64,000 bases of DNA from Haemaphysalis longicornis (GCA_013339765.2 CM023449.1:225403212-225467211); one strand, 5' to 3'. Counted from the first letter of the stretch, positions 34,576 to 45,980 are shown. Notes: a model not told the origin generated them from the sequence alone. Made by a program: numbers and translations.

Positions 34576-35265
34576 GGGTGCAACGTCGAGAGTTTTGCGT
34601 TGTCCCAAGTTTACTGCTCTCTAGTGACTGTTGCCGCCATTGTGCGAGGAAATTTAAGGCGATACCAAGTCGAGGAGCGTCGAAACAGCCGCGGCTATCG
34701 GAGATGAAAGGGGAGCGAGGAGGATGCGCACAGCCTCCATGAGAGAGGACAGCGCCGAACACAGACCCCCAGCGTTTTGCTCGTCTTTGGTTCACGCTGA
34801 TGTTGCAGTGAAGCTCGACGAGTATACATTAAAGACCGCGTAGTTGGAGTTCTAGCCGGGGCTATGCACCCCTGTAGATGCAGGTATCCGCGTGCCTGGG
34901 AGTAGAATCATGGTGAGCCGCTGTAGAGCGCTCTGCCAGTGCTTATGCAGCAGAGGCGGCTGCTGTTGGCCGAGGTAAAGAACCGGCAAGGCAAGAAAGT
35001 CCTGTTCGACGTTATTGAAGATTGGAACCGCAGTTTGCTTGGACCAAGCTTGCTTGAGCCCTGTGCCACGACCTTGCATAAACGCCGATTTTTCTCACTT
35101 GTAGTATATATTTAGCTTAACAATAGCCTTCGTATCACGCCGGACTTAGCGCTGAGTAGGGGTGGATTCGGGCGTTGTGCTTCTGTTCGGACACGAAACC
35201 TTTTAAGCGGAACAGCCTGCACGATCATGGCTGCCACAGCACCATGAACATCGCAAGAAAAATTT

Positions 35266-35892
35266 ACACACTTCAGGCACGTGCCCAGTGTGCCGGCAAT
35301 TTTTGCACTACCTGGGTGTTTATACGTAGTTATACGCCCTGTAGCGCGTGTATCCTATGATGACGTGCTTGGGTACTGTTTCCGTGCGGAACACAATCTG
35401 CACACTCTCTGACGTTTTTCCGAATCGGCGGGCAGATTTTACTGGCACCCTCAAGAGCAAGGCATTATGAATGTCTTGATTAGAAATGTCCGTAGTGACT
35501 TTCCTAATCACTCCCGATTCCGCAGCTGCTGGGCCTTGGCTCATTTGCCTGCACCTTGATCCCTCAACGGTAGAAATATTCAAGAGGCGCTCAGTGGCAT
35601 CAGCATTGCGCGTGTCGATGGCGAGAAGGTTCAGCCGATAGTTGGGACGTACTTGCAGCACGCCACCTGGAGCCAGAGATTCCAATCCTTTGAGAACAAG
35701 GGGGTTGTAACGCGTGATTATTTTCGAAGAATCGAGAGGCTTTACGACCACAACGACCCCATGTCTAAGATGGCTCGGGACTGCGCTCACGTCAAGAGGC
35801 TTGTACGAACGTTTAGAGGCATGGTGGCGCTTCTCAGGTACAGCACGTTGAAACGGCTGGGACGTTTCACCCTGAGGTCTGTTTATTTCCAT
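35266..35892 (-). pseudogene. I-like ORF1 (gag-like) remnant with zinc knuckle
   Basis: A 190-codon frame from ATG 35892 carries HGVVVVVKPLDSSKIITRY, GGVLQVRPNYRLNLLAIDTR and VIRKVTTDISNQDI, in the order and style of the ORF1 proteins of tick I-like elements (RNA-binding region before the knuckles). Coding continues in another frame into CKNCRHTGHVPEVC (35266-35307), an exact C-x2-C-x4-H-x4-C zinc knuckle. A second, imperfect CSWCCGSHDRAGC follows, with one residue missing in the spacing. ORF1 would coat the element RNA. Frameshifts disable it here. Confidence 0.75.
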
Positions 35893-36090
35893 AAATGATG
35901 GTCGGGGGAAGTCGAGTCAGGGCGATGTCGGACTTGGGGCTGTTTTCTAAGTATGGTCTGTTTTAACAGTTTTAAAAGCAATGTCGTCGATCTGCAGTTC
36001 GAGCATTCGGGCTCCTTCAAGGGTGGTTATGCCAGCATGCAAATTGGCGAGGGCGACTTAAAAGAGAGAGGCGAATGCGTTACTGACTGA

Positions 36091-37970
36091 GCGAGGCTTC
36101 GTCAAAACAAACGGTAATTAATCAGCGCTCATATCATTTAGGTTTGTGAGCCAGAAGACCGCTGTACATACTTTACCGTTAACTTGCTTCCCATTTGCCG
36201 CTCTTCGATCGATTCCCGCCCAGACAAATGTGAAACAACCACGAGTTATTGCCAAATCTCGGTTAGGAAAGATATTTACATGTTCTTTCCGGAAGACTCG
36301 TTTTATTGCCTGCTCACCAGGAAGTGACTCAAGGGCGAGAAACCACGCCGCTGTTCTTCAAATGCAGTAAAAAAACGTTGAACATAAGAAGTTTATCACA
36401 GAACTTGCGGCCAGGAGTTCGGCATGGTCCAGTGTATCATCCACGGATACTCGTGCCAGTGATTTTAAGACCTTCTTTTGTCATTCCTCCACCATATGAC
36501 GGCCTCCATAAGTTGCGCAATAAGCCATCTTCAAATAGTCCTCTAGTTAGTTTGTTCGTTTATTTGTTTCTTTGTCAATAACACGGACCTTGCGCGTAGT
36601 CATTCCGCTTTATTTTCGCATCGGAGACCAAATTGTCTGCTTTCCGCGGGAAGCATGGCTATGTGACAGGGCGTATGCAACCTTTCTTTTACGTAGGACG
36701 ATATGTTATTAAACAGTTCTAGTTTTACGTACGTAGAAGATTCGCGCACGTAGAGCTTTCCCGGGTGACCAGTGCGCATGCTCAGAACTCGAACGGTCTG
36801 CGTGAGTCCAACGGACGTGCGCGAGATTTGAATTTTCACGCGGCGGTTTTTACGTTGCTTCCGTACTTAGAGTTGACCAATATGGTGGTGCCCTGCCCTC
36901 CCGCTTCGCAGCGATAACAGCTTCGTCGCTAATCCCTCTGTGCGATATCGTGTTGTAAGCAGTTGATTTTGCCTTCAAGTTGCTCATTCTTATCTTTACA
37001 CCAAGTTTCAAGCGACAAATACAAATAGACTTTGTTGTTTAGATAGAAGGGGCATTTTGCAGCTGATAAGCCTGACAAAGTAGCGTTTGTCGTTGTCATA
37101 ACAACGGTCTCTGGATATCACGACTGGCTACAGCAGTGCCTGTGTCTGTTCGTAAATGGCACTAGGCATCCAGGCACTCTACACGTGAACCATAAAAGGT
37201 TCAAACCACATCTCCATGGACTACGTATACTTCTCATGTCTGCCTATGTGAACTCTGTACGCACGTTAAACTAAAACTGTCTATTACAAGTCAGGGAGCT
37301 GGACATCGGATAAGGTGAACCTTACAAAATGTATCTCGTTAATCTTCTCAATTGGATGTCATCCGGCTCCTGCGGTGGCGCGAGAAGCTGATAAGCTTGA
37401 AGACGGAGCACGTGGAGGCACTTACACCGCGACAAAACGAAACGAAGGGCAGATCGGGTAGCCGATCACGTATTATTTATTCATCGTGCTTTTCGTCAGT
37501 ACAGCACGCTGTCACAAATGACAAGTCAAGCTCCTGTAGCAGCTTCTTCTAATCTATGCGTCTACACTAGAAGGTCTTCATGCAGCTACTGTCCCCAGTG
37601 GCACGTTGCCTTGGCGTGGACTGGAATTGTGGCAATTGTGACGCACAAAGTGTTCGGTCTGCCTATCTTGTATAAATCTACGCGTGTAAAAGTATTATCT
37701 CATTCAGGCACGCAAACAAATGTACAATCCATAAAAAGGCTTAAAATATTACTGCAATGTGGCTACTCAACGTTGGGAGCGTTTCATGGTGTTCAGTTTG
37801 GGAAGTAGTGATGGGAGGACAGGTTGCGTTTGTGAGGAGAATAGTGAAGTGACGGTGACGATGAACAAGTGAATCCCGCTTCTTCTGTTCACAAGCCTTC
37901 TGTGGGATACTTTCGACCTCAGTCTGAAAATTCACCATTCTCAATTCCAGATCTCTGATTATGAGGTTTA
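36091..37970. other. Unassigned stretch, no gene recognised
   Basis: No recognisable domain, RNA gene or repeat family. ORFs are below about 100 codons on both strands. Confidence 0.4.
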
Positions 37971-38158
37971 ACGCACCGACGCTACACACAAGCGATGAGG
38001 CGCGCCGTAGTGGAGAGCGCCGGATCAATTTTTACCCCCTGGGGATCTTTAACGTATGGCTAAATCTCCAACAAATGGGTGTTTTCGCTTTTCGCCTCCA
38101 CCAGAAAAGCATCCGCCGCGGCCGGGAATGGAATACGGGTCCTTGTGCTCAGCAGCAG
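37971..38158 (-). mobile_element. tRNA-derived SINE, 5'-truncated and diverged
   Basis: It shares its body with the intact SINE at 49951-50184, in the same minus orientation: GGTTTAACGC, GGCGCGCCGTAG, CCGGATCAATTTTTACC, CTGGGGATCTTTAACG, CGCCTCCACCAGAAAAGC, CCGCCGCGGCC. The B-box has decayed (GGGAATGGAATAC on the plus strand), and similarity stops at the GCTCAGCAGCA segment, so the A-box is missing. Confidence 0.8.
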
Positions 38159-38662
38159 TTTCACTTCTCGTTGCGTGTAGGGAACCCGAAGGGCGGACAC
38201 CCTGCATCCACCCTATACGCCATAGTTCGAGACCGCAACGCCGCGCGTAGCATTCTTGTTGTTTGCATACGCCCCTTGACTCTTCCACCAGTTTTTTTTG
38301 GTTCATTTCAAATGATTAATTTCAGTACATGCATATTATAAAAAATGCAGGCCTAAAATTGAAAACGAAATTGAAAGCTCCGGTCGTCTACACTCGAAGA
38401 TGAGGGTTACAATTTGGCAGGGCGACCTTTTTGAAAAAAAATGGCCTCAGCGAGATTGAGGTTTGCTTATAGCCCAGTCTTCCACACGCGTACAAAGGAT
38501 GAGGATTCCAGTTTTGCAGGGCGACGTTTTTGAAAGATTGGCCTCAGCGAGATAAAGGGTTCCTTGGAGACTGGTCTCCCACACTCGTATGAAGGATGAT
38601 GATTCCAGTTCGGCAGGGCTACCTTTTCGAAAGAAGATTGGCCTCAGTGAGATTAAGGTTTT

Positions 38663-39355
38663 AGGGTCGAAGCTCCTTAAGGCGTGGGTCTGTCCATCCT
38701 CGACGTTTGTATGTAGCCACCTCTAGTTTAGTTCTTGGATTGTTTACTAGATGGCGTGGCTACCTCTAGTTTAGTTCTTCGATTGTTTACTAGATGGCGG
38801 GGAGCGTTGTAATAAAATCCGTTCGCTGTTGGCGCGCGCTCGGAGTCGCCCGATGGATAAGGCTGCAGATGTGCGAGCCCGCGAGGCAGAAGCGCTCCGT
38901 GAAGCTGCGCGACGCCGCCGCCAAGATCCTGCCGTACGAGAGCGGGAGGCCGAAGCGTGTCGTCTGGCTGCGCGACGACGCCGCCAAGATCCCAGCGTTC
39001 GAGAACGAGAGGCCCAAGCGTCACGGCAACGGTGCGAGGAACCTGCCGTTCGCGAAGCGGCACGGCTGCGGCGCGAAGAGGATCTCCAAAACGTCAGAGA
39101 ACGGGAAGCGGCGAGAAAGCGCGCGTATCGGCAGGCAGACCCCGATGCAGTGAGAGCTCGTGAGGCGTCTGCAAAACGCATCAGGCGAGCTCAGCCCCAA
39201 GGTGCCGACGCGCGGTTTAAGCGAGACTTTCTAGACGTTACGTTCGGACACAGATGTAGTGGGTGAACTGTCACTGAAGAGTCACGGTTTTACCGATGAT
39301 TTCCCCTCAGGAGCTTCGCCCACTCATCATCATTCACCCCGTGGATATGCTGTGA
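38663..39355 (+). mobile_element. 0.69-kb mobile element inserted in the satellite
   Basis: The insertion separates satellite sequence ending AGATTAAGGTTTT from sequence resuming TTTTTTAGAGCCCGG, so the target was a T run. The left end, AGGGTCGAAGCTCCTTAAGG then TGGGTCTGTCCATCC, and the right end, TTTCCCCTCAGGAGCTTCGC then CCGTGGATATG, are both homologous, in reverse orientation, to the ends of the element at 54097-54703. GGGTCGAAGCTCC and GGAGCTTCGCCC form inverted motifs at the two ends. Read on the minus strand the element starts TC and ends CTAA, superficially Helitron-like, but the A-to-T insertion rule is not met. It includes a 43-bp tandem duplication (38716-38801) and an ORF. The class is unresolved. 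Confidence 0.75.
38853..39266 (+). CDS. Arg/Glu-rich repeat protein fragment of a mobile element
   Basis: A 137-codon frame from ATG 38853 (a longer non-ATG start is possible at 38829) is almost entirely VRxREAxA repeats: VRAREAEAL, VREREAEAC, VREREAQAS, VREAARLRR, VREREAARK and VRAREASAK, separated by arginine-rich linkers such as RRRRQDP. It ends RFKRDFLDVTFGHRCSG. In my recollection, arthropod helitron-associated and other mobile-element proteins carry REREAE-type repeats before an FGHxC..C motif, and here the frame stops right after FGHRC, so it would be a truncated N-terminal piece. It sits inside the inserted element. The predicted protein is very basic and probably coiled-coil or helical. 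Expression is unknown. Confidence 0.5.
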   Translation: MDKAADVRAREAEALREAARRRRQDPAVREREAEACRLAARRRRQDPSVREREAQASRQRCEEPAVREAARLRREEDLQNVREREAARKRAYRQADPDAVRAREASAKRIRRAQPQGADARFKRDFLDVTFGHRCSG

Positions 39356-42300
39356 ATTTTTTTTAGAGCCCGGTCTTCCACACTTGTACATACTACGGAG
39401 AGGATTCCAGTTTGGCAGGGTGACCTTTTTTGAAGAAGACTGGTCTCAGTGAGATTAAGGTTTCCTTAGAGCCCGGTCTTCCCCACAAAAGATGAGGTTT
39501 CCAGTTTGGCAGGGCAACTTTTTTGGAAGAAGATTGGCCTCAGTGAGATTAAGGTTTTTTAGAGCCCGGTCTTCTACACTTGTACATACTACGGAAGAGG
39601 ATTCCAGTTTGCCAGGGTGACCTTTTTTGAAGAAGACTGGTCTCAGTAAGATTAAGGTTTCCTTAGAACCCGGTCTTCCCCACAAAAGGTGATGTTTCCA
39701 GTTTGGCAGGGCAACTTTGTTGGAAGAAGATTGGCCCGAGTGAGATTAAGGTTTTTTAGAGCCCGGTCTTCCACACTTGTTCATACTACGGAAGAGGATT
39801 CCAGTTTGGCAGGGTGACCTTTTTTGAAGAAGACTTGTCTCAGTGAGATTAGGGTTTCCTTAGAGCCCGGTCTTCCGCACAAAAGGTGAGGTTTCCAGTT
39901 TGGCAGGGCAACTTTGTTGGAAGAAGATTGGCCTCAGTGAGATTAAGGTTTTTTAGAGCCCGGTCTTCCACACTTGTACATACTACGGAAGAGGATTCCA
40001 GTTTGGCAGGGTGACCTTTTTGAAGAAGACTTGTCTCAGTGAGATTAAGGTTCCCTTAGACCCCGGTCTTCCCCACAAAAGGTGAGGTTTCCGGTTTGGC
40101 AGGGCAACTTTGTTGGAAGAAGATTGGCCTCAGTGAGATTAAGGTTTTTTAGAGCCCGTTCTTCTACACTTGTACATACTACGGAAGAGGATACCAGTTT
40201 GGCAGGGTGACCTTTTTTGAAGAAGACTTGTCTCAGTGAAATTAAGGTTTCCTTAGAGCCCGGTCTTCCCCACAAAAGGTGAGGTTTCCAGTTTGGCAGG
40301 GCAACTTTGTTGGAAGAAGATTGGCCTCAGTGAGATTAAGGTTTTTTAGAGCCCGGTCTTCCACACTTGTTCATACTACGGAAGAGGATTCCAGTTTGGC
40401 AGGGTGACCTTTTTTGAAGAAGACTTGTCTCAGTGAGATTAGGGTTTCCTTAGAGCCCGGTCTTCCACACAAAAGGTGAGGTTTCCAGTTTGGCAGGGCA
40501 ACTTTGTTGGAAGAAGATTGGCCTCAGTGAGATTAAGGTTTTTTAGAGCCCGGTCTTCCACACTTGTACATACTACGGAAGAGGATTCCAGTTTGGCAGG
40601 GTGACCTTTTTTGAAGAAGACTTGTTTCAGTGAGATTAAGGTTTCCTTAGAGCCCGGTCTTCCCCTCAAAAGGCGAGGTTTCCAGTTTGACAGGGCAACT
40701 TTGTTGGAAGAAGATTGGCCCCAGTCAGATTAAGGTTTTTTAGAGCCCGGTCTTCCACACTTGTACATACTACGGAAGAGGATTCCAGTTTGGCAGGGTG
40801 ACCTTTTTTGAAGAAGACTTGTCTCAGTGAGATTAAGGTTTCCTTAGAGCCCGGTCTTCCCCACAAAAGGTGAGGTTTAAAGTTTGGCAGGGCAACTTTG
40901 TTGGAAGAAGATTGGCCTCAGTGAGATTAAGGTTTTTTAGAGCCCGGTCTTCCACACTGGTACATACTACGGAAGAGGATTCCAGTTTGGCAGGGTGACC
41001 TTTTTTGAAGAAGACTAGTCTCAGTGAGATTAAGGTTTCCTTAGAGCCCGGTCTTACCCACAAAAGGTGAGGTTTCCAGTTTGGCAGGGCAACTTTGTTG
41101 GAAGAAGCTTGATTGGCCTAAGTGAGATTAAGGTTTTTTAGAGCCCGGTCTTCCACACTTGTACATAGTACGGAAGAGGATTCCAGTTGGGCAGGGTGAC
41201 CTTTTTTGAAGAAAACTTGTCAGTGAGATTAAGGTTTTTTAGAGCCCGGTCTTCCACACTTGTACATACTACGGAAGAGGATTCCAGTTTGCCAGGGTGA
41301 CCTTTTTTGAAGAAGACTGGTCTCAGTAAGATTAAGGTTTCCTTAGAGCCCGGTCTTCCCCACAAAAGGTGATGTTTCCAGTTTGGCAGGGCAACTTTGT
41401 TGGAAGAAGATTGGCCTCAGTGAGATTAAGGTTTTTTAGAGCCCGGTCTTCCACACTTGTACATACTACGGAAGAGGATTCCAGTTTGGCAGGGTGACCT
41501 TTTTTGAAGAAGACTTGTCTCAGTGAGATTAAGGTTTCCTTAGACCCCGGTCTTCCCCACAAAAGGTGAGGTTTCCGGTTTGGCAGGGCAACTTTGTTGG
41601 AAGAAGATTGGCCTCAGTCAGATTAAGGTTTTTTAGAGCCCGGTCTTCTACACTTGTACATACTACGGAAGAGGATACCAGTTTGGCAGGGTGACCTTTT
41701 TTGAAGAAGACTTGTCTCAGTGAAATTAAGGTTTCCTTAGAGCCCGGTCTTCCCCACAAAAGGTGATGTTTCCAGTTTGGCAGGGCAACTTTGTTGGAAG
41801 AAGATTGGCCTCAGTGAGATTAAGGTTTTTTAGAGCCCGGTCTTCCACACTTGTACATATTACGGAAGAGGATTCCAGTTTGGCAGGGTGACCTTTTTTG
41901 AAGAAGACTTGTCTCAGTGAGATTAAGGTTTCCTTAGAGCCCGGTCTTCCCCACAAAAGGTGAGGTTTCCAGTTTGGCAGGGCAACTTTGTTGGAAGAAG
42001 ATTGGCCTCAGTCAGATTAAGGTTTTTTAGAGCCCGGTCTTCCACACTTGTACATACTACGGAAGAGGATTCCAGTTTGGCAGGGTGACCTTTTTTGAAG
42101 AAGACTTGTCTCAGTGAGATTAAGGTTTCCTTAGAGCCTGGTCTTCCCCACAAAAGGTGAGGCTTCCAGTTTGGCAGGGCAACTTTGTTGGAAGAAGATT
42201 GGCCTCAGTGAGATTAAGGTTTTTTAGAGCCCGGTCTTCCACACTTGTACATATTACGGAAGAGGATTCCAGTTTGGCAGGGTGACCTTTTTTGAAGAAG

Positions 42301-44297
42301 ACTTGTCTCAGTGAGATTAAGGTTTCCTTAGAGCCCGGTCTTCCCCACAAAAGGTGAGGTTTCCAGTTTGGCAGGGCAACTTTGTTGGAAGAAGATTGGC
42401 CTCAGTCAGATTAAGGTTTTTTAGAGCCCGGTCTTCCACACTTGTACATACTACGGAAGAGGATTCCAGTTTGGCAGGGTGACCTTTTTTGAAGAAGACT
42501 TGTCTCAGTGAGATTAAGGTTTCCTTAGAGCCTGGTCTTCCCCACAAAAGGTGAGGCTTCCAGTTTGGCAGGGCAACTTTGTTGGAAGAAGATTGGCCTC
42601 AGTGAGATTAAGGTTTTTTAGAGCCCGGTCTTCCACACTTGTACATATTACGGAAGAGGATTCCAGTTTGGCAGGGTGACCTTTTTTGAAGAAGACTTGT
42701 CTCAGTGAGATTAAGGTTTCCTTAGAGCCCGGTCTTCCCCACAAAAGGTGAGGTTTCCAGTTTGGCAGGGCAACTTTGTTGGAAGAAGATTGGCCTCAGT
42801 GAGATTAAGGTTTTTTAGAGCCCGGTCTTCCACACTTGTACATACTACGGAAGAGGATTCCAGTTTGGCAGGGTGACCTTTTTTGAAGAAGACTTGTCTC
42901 AGTGAGATTAAGGTTTCCTTAGAGCCTGGTCTTCCCCACAAAAGGTGAGGCTTCCAGTTTGGCAGGGCAACTTTGTTGGAAGAAGATTGGCCTCAGTGAG
43001 ATTAAGGTTTTTTAGAGCCCGGTCTTCCACACTTGTACATATTACGGAAGAGGATTCCAGTTTGGCAGGGTGACCTTTTTTGAAGAAGACTTGTCTCAGT
43101 GAGATTAAGGTTTCCTTAGAGCCCGGTCTTCCCCACAAAAGGTGAGGTTTCCAGTTTGGCAGGGCAACTTTGTTGGAAGAAGATTGGCCTCAGTCAGATT
43201 AAGGTTTTTTAGAGCCCGGTCTTCCACACTTGTACATACTACGGAAGAGGATTCCAGTTTGGCAGGGTGACCTTTTTTGAAGAAGACTTGTCTCAGTGAG
43301 ATTAAGGTTTCCTTAGAGCCTGGTCTTCCCCACAAAAGGTGAGGCTTCCAGTTTGGCAGGGCAACTTTGTTGGAAGAAGATTGGCCTCAGTGAGATTAAG
43401 GTTTTTTAGAGCCCGGTCTTCCACACTTGTACATATTACGGAAGAGGATTCCAGTTTGGCAGGGTGACCTTTTTTGAAGAAGACTTGTCTCAGTGAGATT
43501 AAGGTTTCCTTAGAGCCCGGTCTTCCCCACAAAAGGTGAGGTTTCCAGTTTGGCAGGGCAACTTTGTTGGAAGAAGATTGGCCTCAGTCAGATTAAGGTT
43601 TTTAGAGCCCGGTCTTCCACACTTGTACATACTACGGAAGAGGATTCCAGTTTGGCAGGGTGACCTTTTTTGAAGAAGACTTGTCTCAGTGAGATTAAGG
43701 TTTCCTTAGAGCCTGGTCTTCCCCACAAAAGGTGAGGCTTCCAGTTTGGCAGGGCAACTTTGTTGGAAGAAGATTGGCCTCAGTGAGATTAAGGTTTTTT
43801 AGAGCCCGGTCTTCCACACTGGTACATACTACGGAAGAGGATTCCAGTTTGGCAGGGAGACCTTTTTTGAAGAAGACTGGTCTCAGTGAGATTAAGGTTT
43901 CCTTAGAGCCCGGTCTTCCCCACAAAAGATGAGGTTTCCAGTTTGGCAGGGCAACTTTTTTGGAAGAAGATTGGCCTCAGTGAGATTAAGGTTTTTAGAA
44001 CCCGGTCTTCCACACTCGGACATACTACAGAAGAGGATTCCAGTTTGGCAGGGTGACCTTTTCTGAAGAAGAATGGTCTCAGTGAGATTAAGGTTTCCTT
44101 AGAGCCCGGTCTTCCCCACAAAAGACGAGGTTTCCAGTTTGGCAGGGCAACTTTTTGGAAGAAGATTGGCCTCAGTGAGATTAAGGTTTTCTTAGAGCCC
44201 TGTCTTCAACGCTTGTACAAATGATGAGGATTCCACTCTGGCAGGGCGACCTTTTTGAAAGAATAGCCTCTGCGAGATTAACGTTTCCTTAGAACAG

Positions 44298-45980
44298 TAG
44301 AGACAATTCCCTGGCGTCCACGAGGCTATTAATGATACAACCATGACGCTCGAACGTTGGTGCCCACATACGCACAGATGTAAACACGCAGAGGTTAGAA
44401 AGTGTTAAAAAGATTTTCTAGTGGCACTTTCCATAAGCTTTGTACGGCCATCCGAAAAAACAGGTCATAAGGTACCTCATCGCAAAAAGCTATAATGTAA
44501 AGCACAGTGTGGCGTGTTAATGTTAGACCGAAACGCTAAGCCGATGGTATCTTCATCGTTGCACTTTAGTCGTAGTATAATTAAGCTAAAGGGCTACTAT
44601 GACGAAATGACTTTAGACCGGATTGGTACCCTGTTTTGCACAGATGTGTACTATTGCCACTTTACTAGTGGAAATTGTTGTCACTGTTTTGTTCGCTTAA
44701 CTTCGCATTACCCGTCTGGCCATGCATATGAAGCGCCATAATTTGCAAATAGTTCTTTTATATATGTTTCTTGATATTTTAATTAAGTACCATGAAATAA
44801 AAGAATGAGTGGACTCTAGGTACTGTAGCCTGTAGCTACATGTGCTTAGAAAGGCACTCGTACATATATCTATGGGTCGCAGCCCATGACACTTGAACTG
44901 AGAGGTGTTTGGATCCTTGGTCGGGTCCAAGTCGAGAAGCACGCGTGCTTCCAAAGCTGTCTTGGTGTTCCCGGGAAGCGGAAATCTTGACGAATTTTTT
45001 GACAAACATAATTGTGAGGACCTGCGAGTGTGTATCAACTCCCATTTGTTTTTATTTTTATTTTGTTATTTGGTTCTTCTGAGCTGTCGTACCAACCAAG
45101 GCGCAACGTTCGGAGAAAATCGCCGTTTCTTTTAAGCACATTCTCTCCCGCTCTTTCGCTCTCTCTCCTCTGAAGCATCCTTCCATCCTATAATGGTCGT
45201 CAGTAAGACCAAAACTTTAAGTTAAGCAAGCATAGCGAGAAAAGTGGCTAAGTAGTTTCAGCGCGTGTTTCCCTGATTTCTCGGAACTTCGTCTCCACAG
45301 TTCTTCTCCAGTTGTGTCCGAGAACTCTGACGACCAAAGAAATGTGCGTTCGTCAGTTATAACACCGGCAACGGCGACGCGCTTTGGGCGTAGCGGTTAG
45401 CTCTGGTTTCAGCGTGGCGTTTCACATCCATCTAAATCAAGAAACCCACCCTAACTTCGCCACGCACGTTTTCTTCCCCGCATCGCATCTTGTTTGCGTC
45501 TGGACAGCGGCTGCCGGAAAGCGCCGTGCTTTACCATCCGGCCGTCCATTCACGGCGAATTCCTTCCGACAAATTCTTCTTCGTTCCCGGTGCGCAATAG
45601 TCGAAAGAGAAGAAACAGGTAATTCGTCGTTGCCCACTTTGGGGGCAGGTAAATTTTACTTCTCACCCACGCGGCGCAGTTTGTCAGGGCCTCCATATAT
45701 GGACACTTTCTTGCTTTCCTCTTGCGCTTCCATTTCTTTCGACAGAGTTCCAAAAGGGATTGCTACATTTTGTCTCCCCTGTCTTTTTTTACTGAGAACG
45801 TGAACGATGACGGGCTTTTCATAGAGTAATTTTGAGAAAAAGAAAGCTGCAAGCCGCAATTCGATGACATCCTCCAACTTTAATTTCGTTCGGGATTCCA
45901 AATGAAGCTGTTCAGAGCGCATACCGCTGAACATAATAAGCTTCGTTAGAACGGTGGTTTGGGCTAGTTGGTGCATACTG
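44298..45980. other. Unassigned stretch, no gene recognised
   Basis: No domain-bearing ORF. The longest frame (139 codons, plus, from 45384) has no recognisable motif and is matched by open frames on the other strand. AT-rich at 44730-44810. Confidence 0.4.

Larger units (their letters stand above)
31701..36090 (-). mobile_element. I-clade-like non-LTR retrotransposon, degraded
   Basis: From right to left on the minus strand: ORF1 with a nucleic-acid-binding region and CCHC knuckle (35.9-35.2 kb), ORF2 with an AP-endonuclease start (ILQWNCRGL, 34545-34571) and GDVNAPHMEWG (about 34130-34160), the endonuclease-RT linker (34132-33623), an RT motif (about 32893-32945), RNase H/C-terminal remnants and a terminal CCHC motif (31903-31968). 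The 3' end is a (CAA)n tail (complement TTGTTGTTGTTG at about 31702-31714). At about 4.4 kb it is shorter than intact I elements (roughly 5-6 kb). Stops, frameshifts and deletions make it inactive. The exact 5' end is uncertain. Confidence 0.8.
38377..44297. repeat. Satellite array: about 98-bp monomers, 197-bp dimers, 394-bp higher order
   Basis: The unit alternates a 104-bp monomer (AGAGCCCGGTCTTCCACACT ... GACTTGTCTCAGTGAGATTA) and a 93-bp monomer (CCCGGTCTTCCCCACAAAAG ... GATTGGCCTCAGTGAGATTA). For example, AGAGCC starts at 41635, 41739 and 41832. About 24 dimers fill 39361-44190. From about 41.7 to 43.7 kb, variants alternate every second dimer (394 bp): GCCTGGTC versus GCCCGGTC, ACATATTACGG versus ACATACTACGG, CAGTCAGATT versus CAGTGAGATT. 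Edge monomers (38377-38662 and 44190-44297) are more diverged. One dimer is irregular at 41100-41245. A mobile element interrupts the array at 38663-39355. The repeated 76-codon minus-strand frames are artefacts: 197 is not a multiple of three. Confidence 0.97.

Noticed and set aside
39455..44121. More than twenty near-identical 76-codon minus-strand ORFs (MWGRPGSKETLISLR...)
   Set aside because: They follow the 197-bp satellite period, overlap their neighbours and change frame each unit because 197 is not divisible by three. They are repeat shadows, not a gene family.
39361..44190. Regular direct repeats suggesting a CRISPR-like array
   Set aside because: Both halves of each unit are repeated, there are no unique spacers, the period is 197 bp and the context is eukaryotic.
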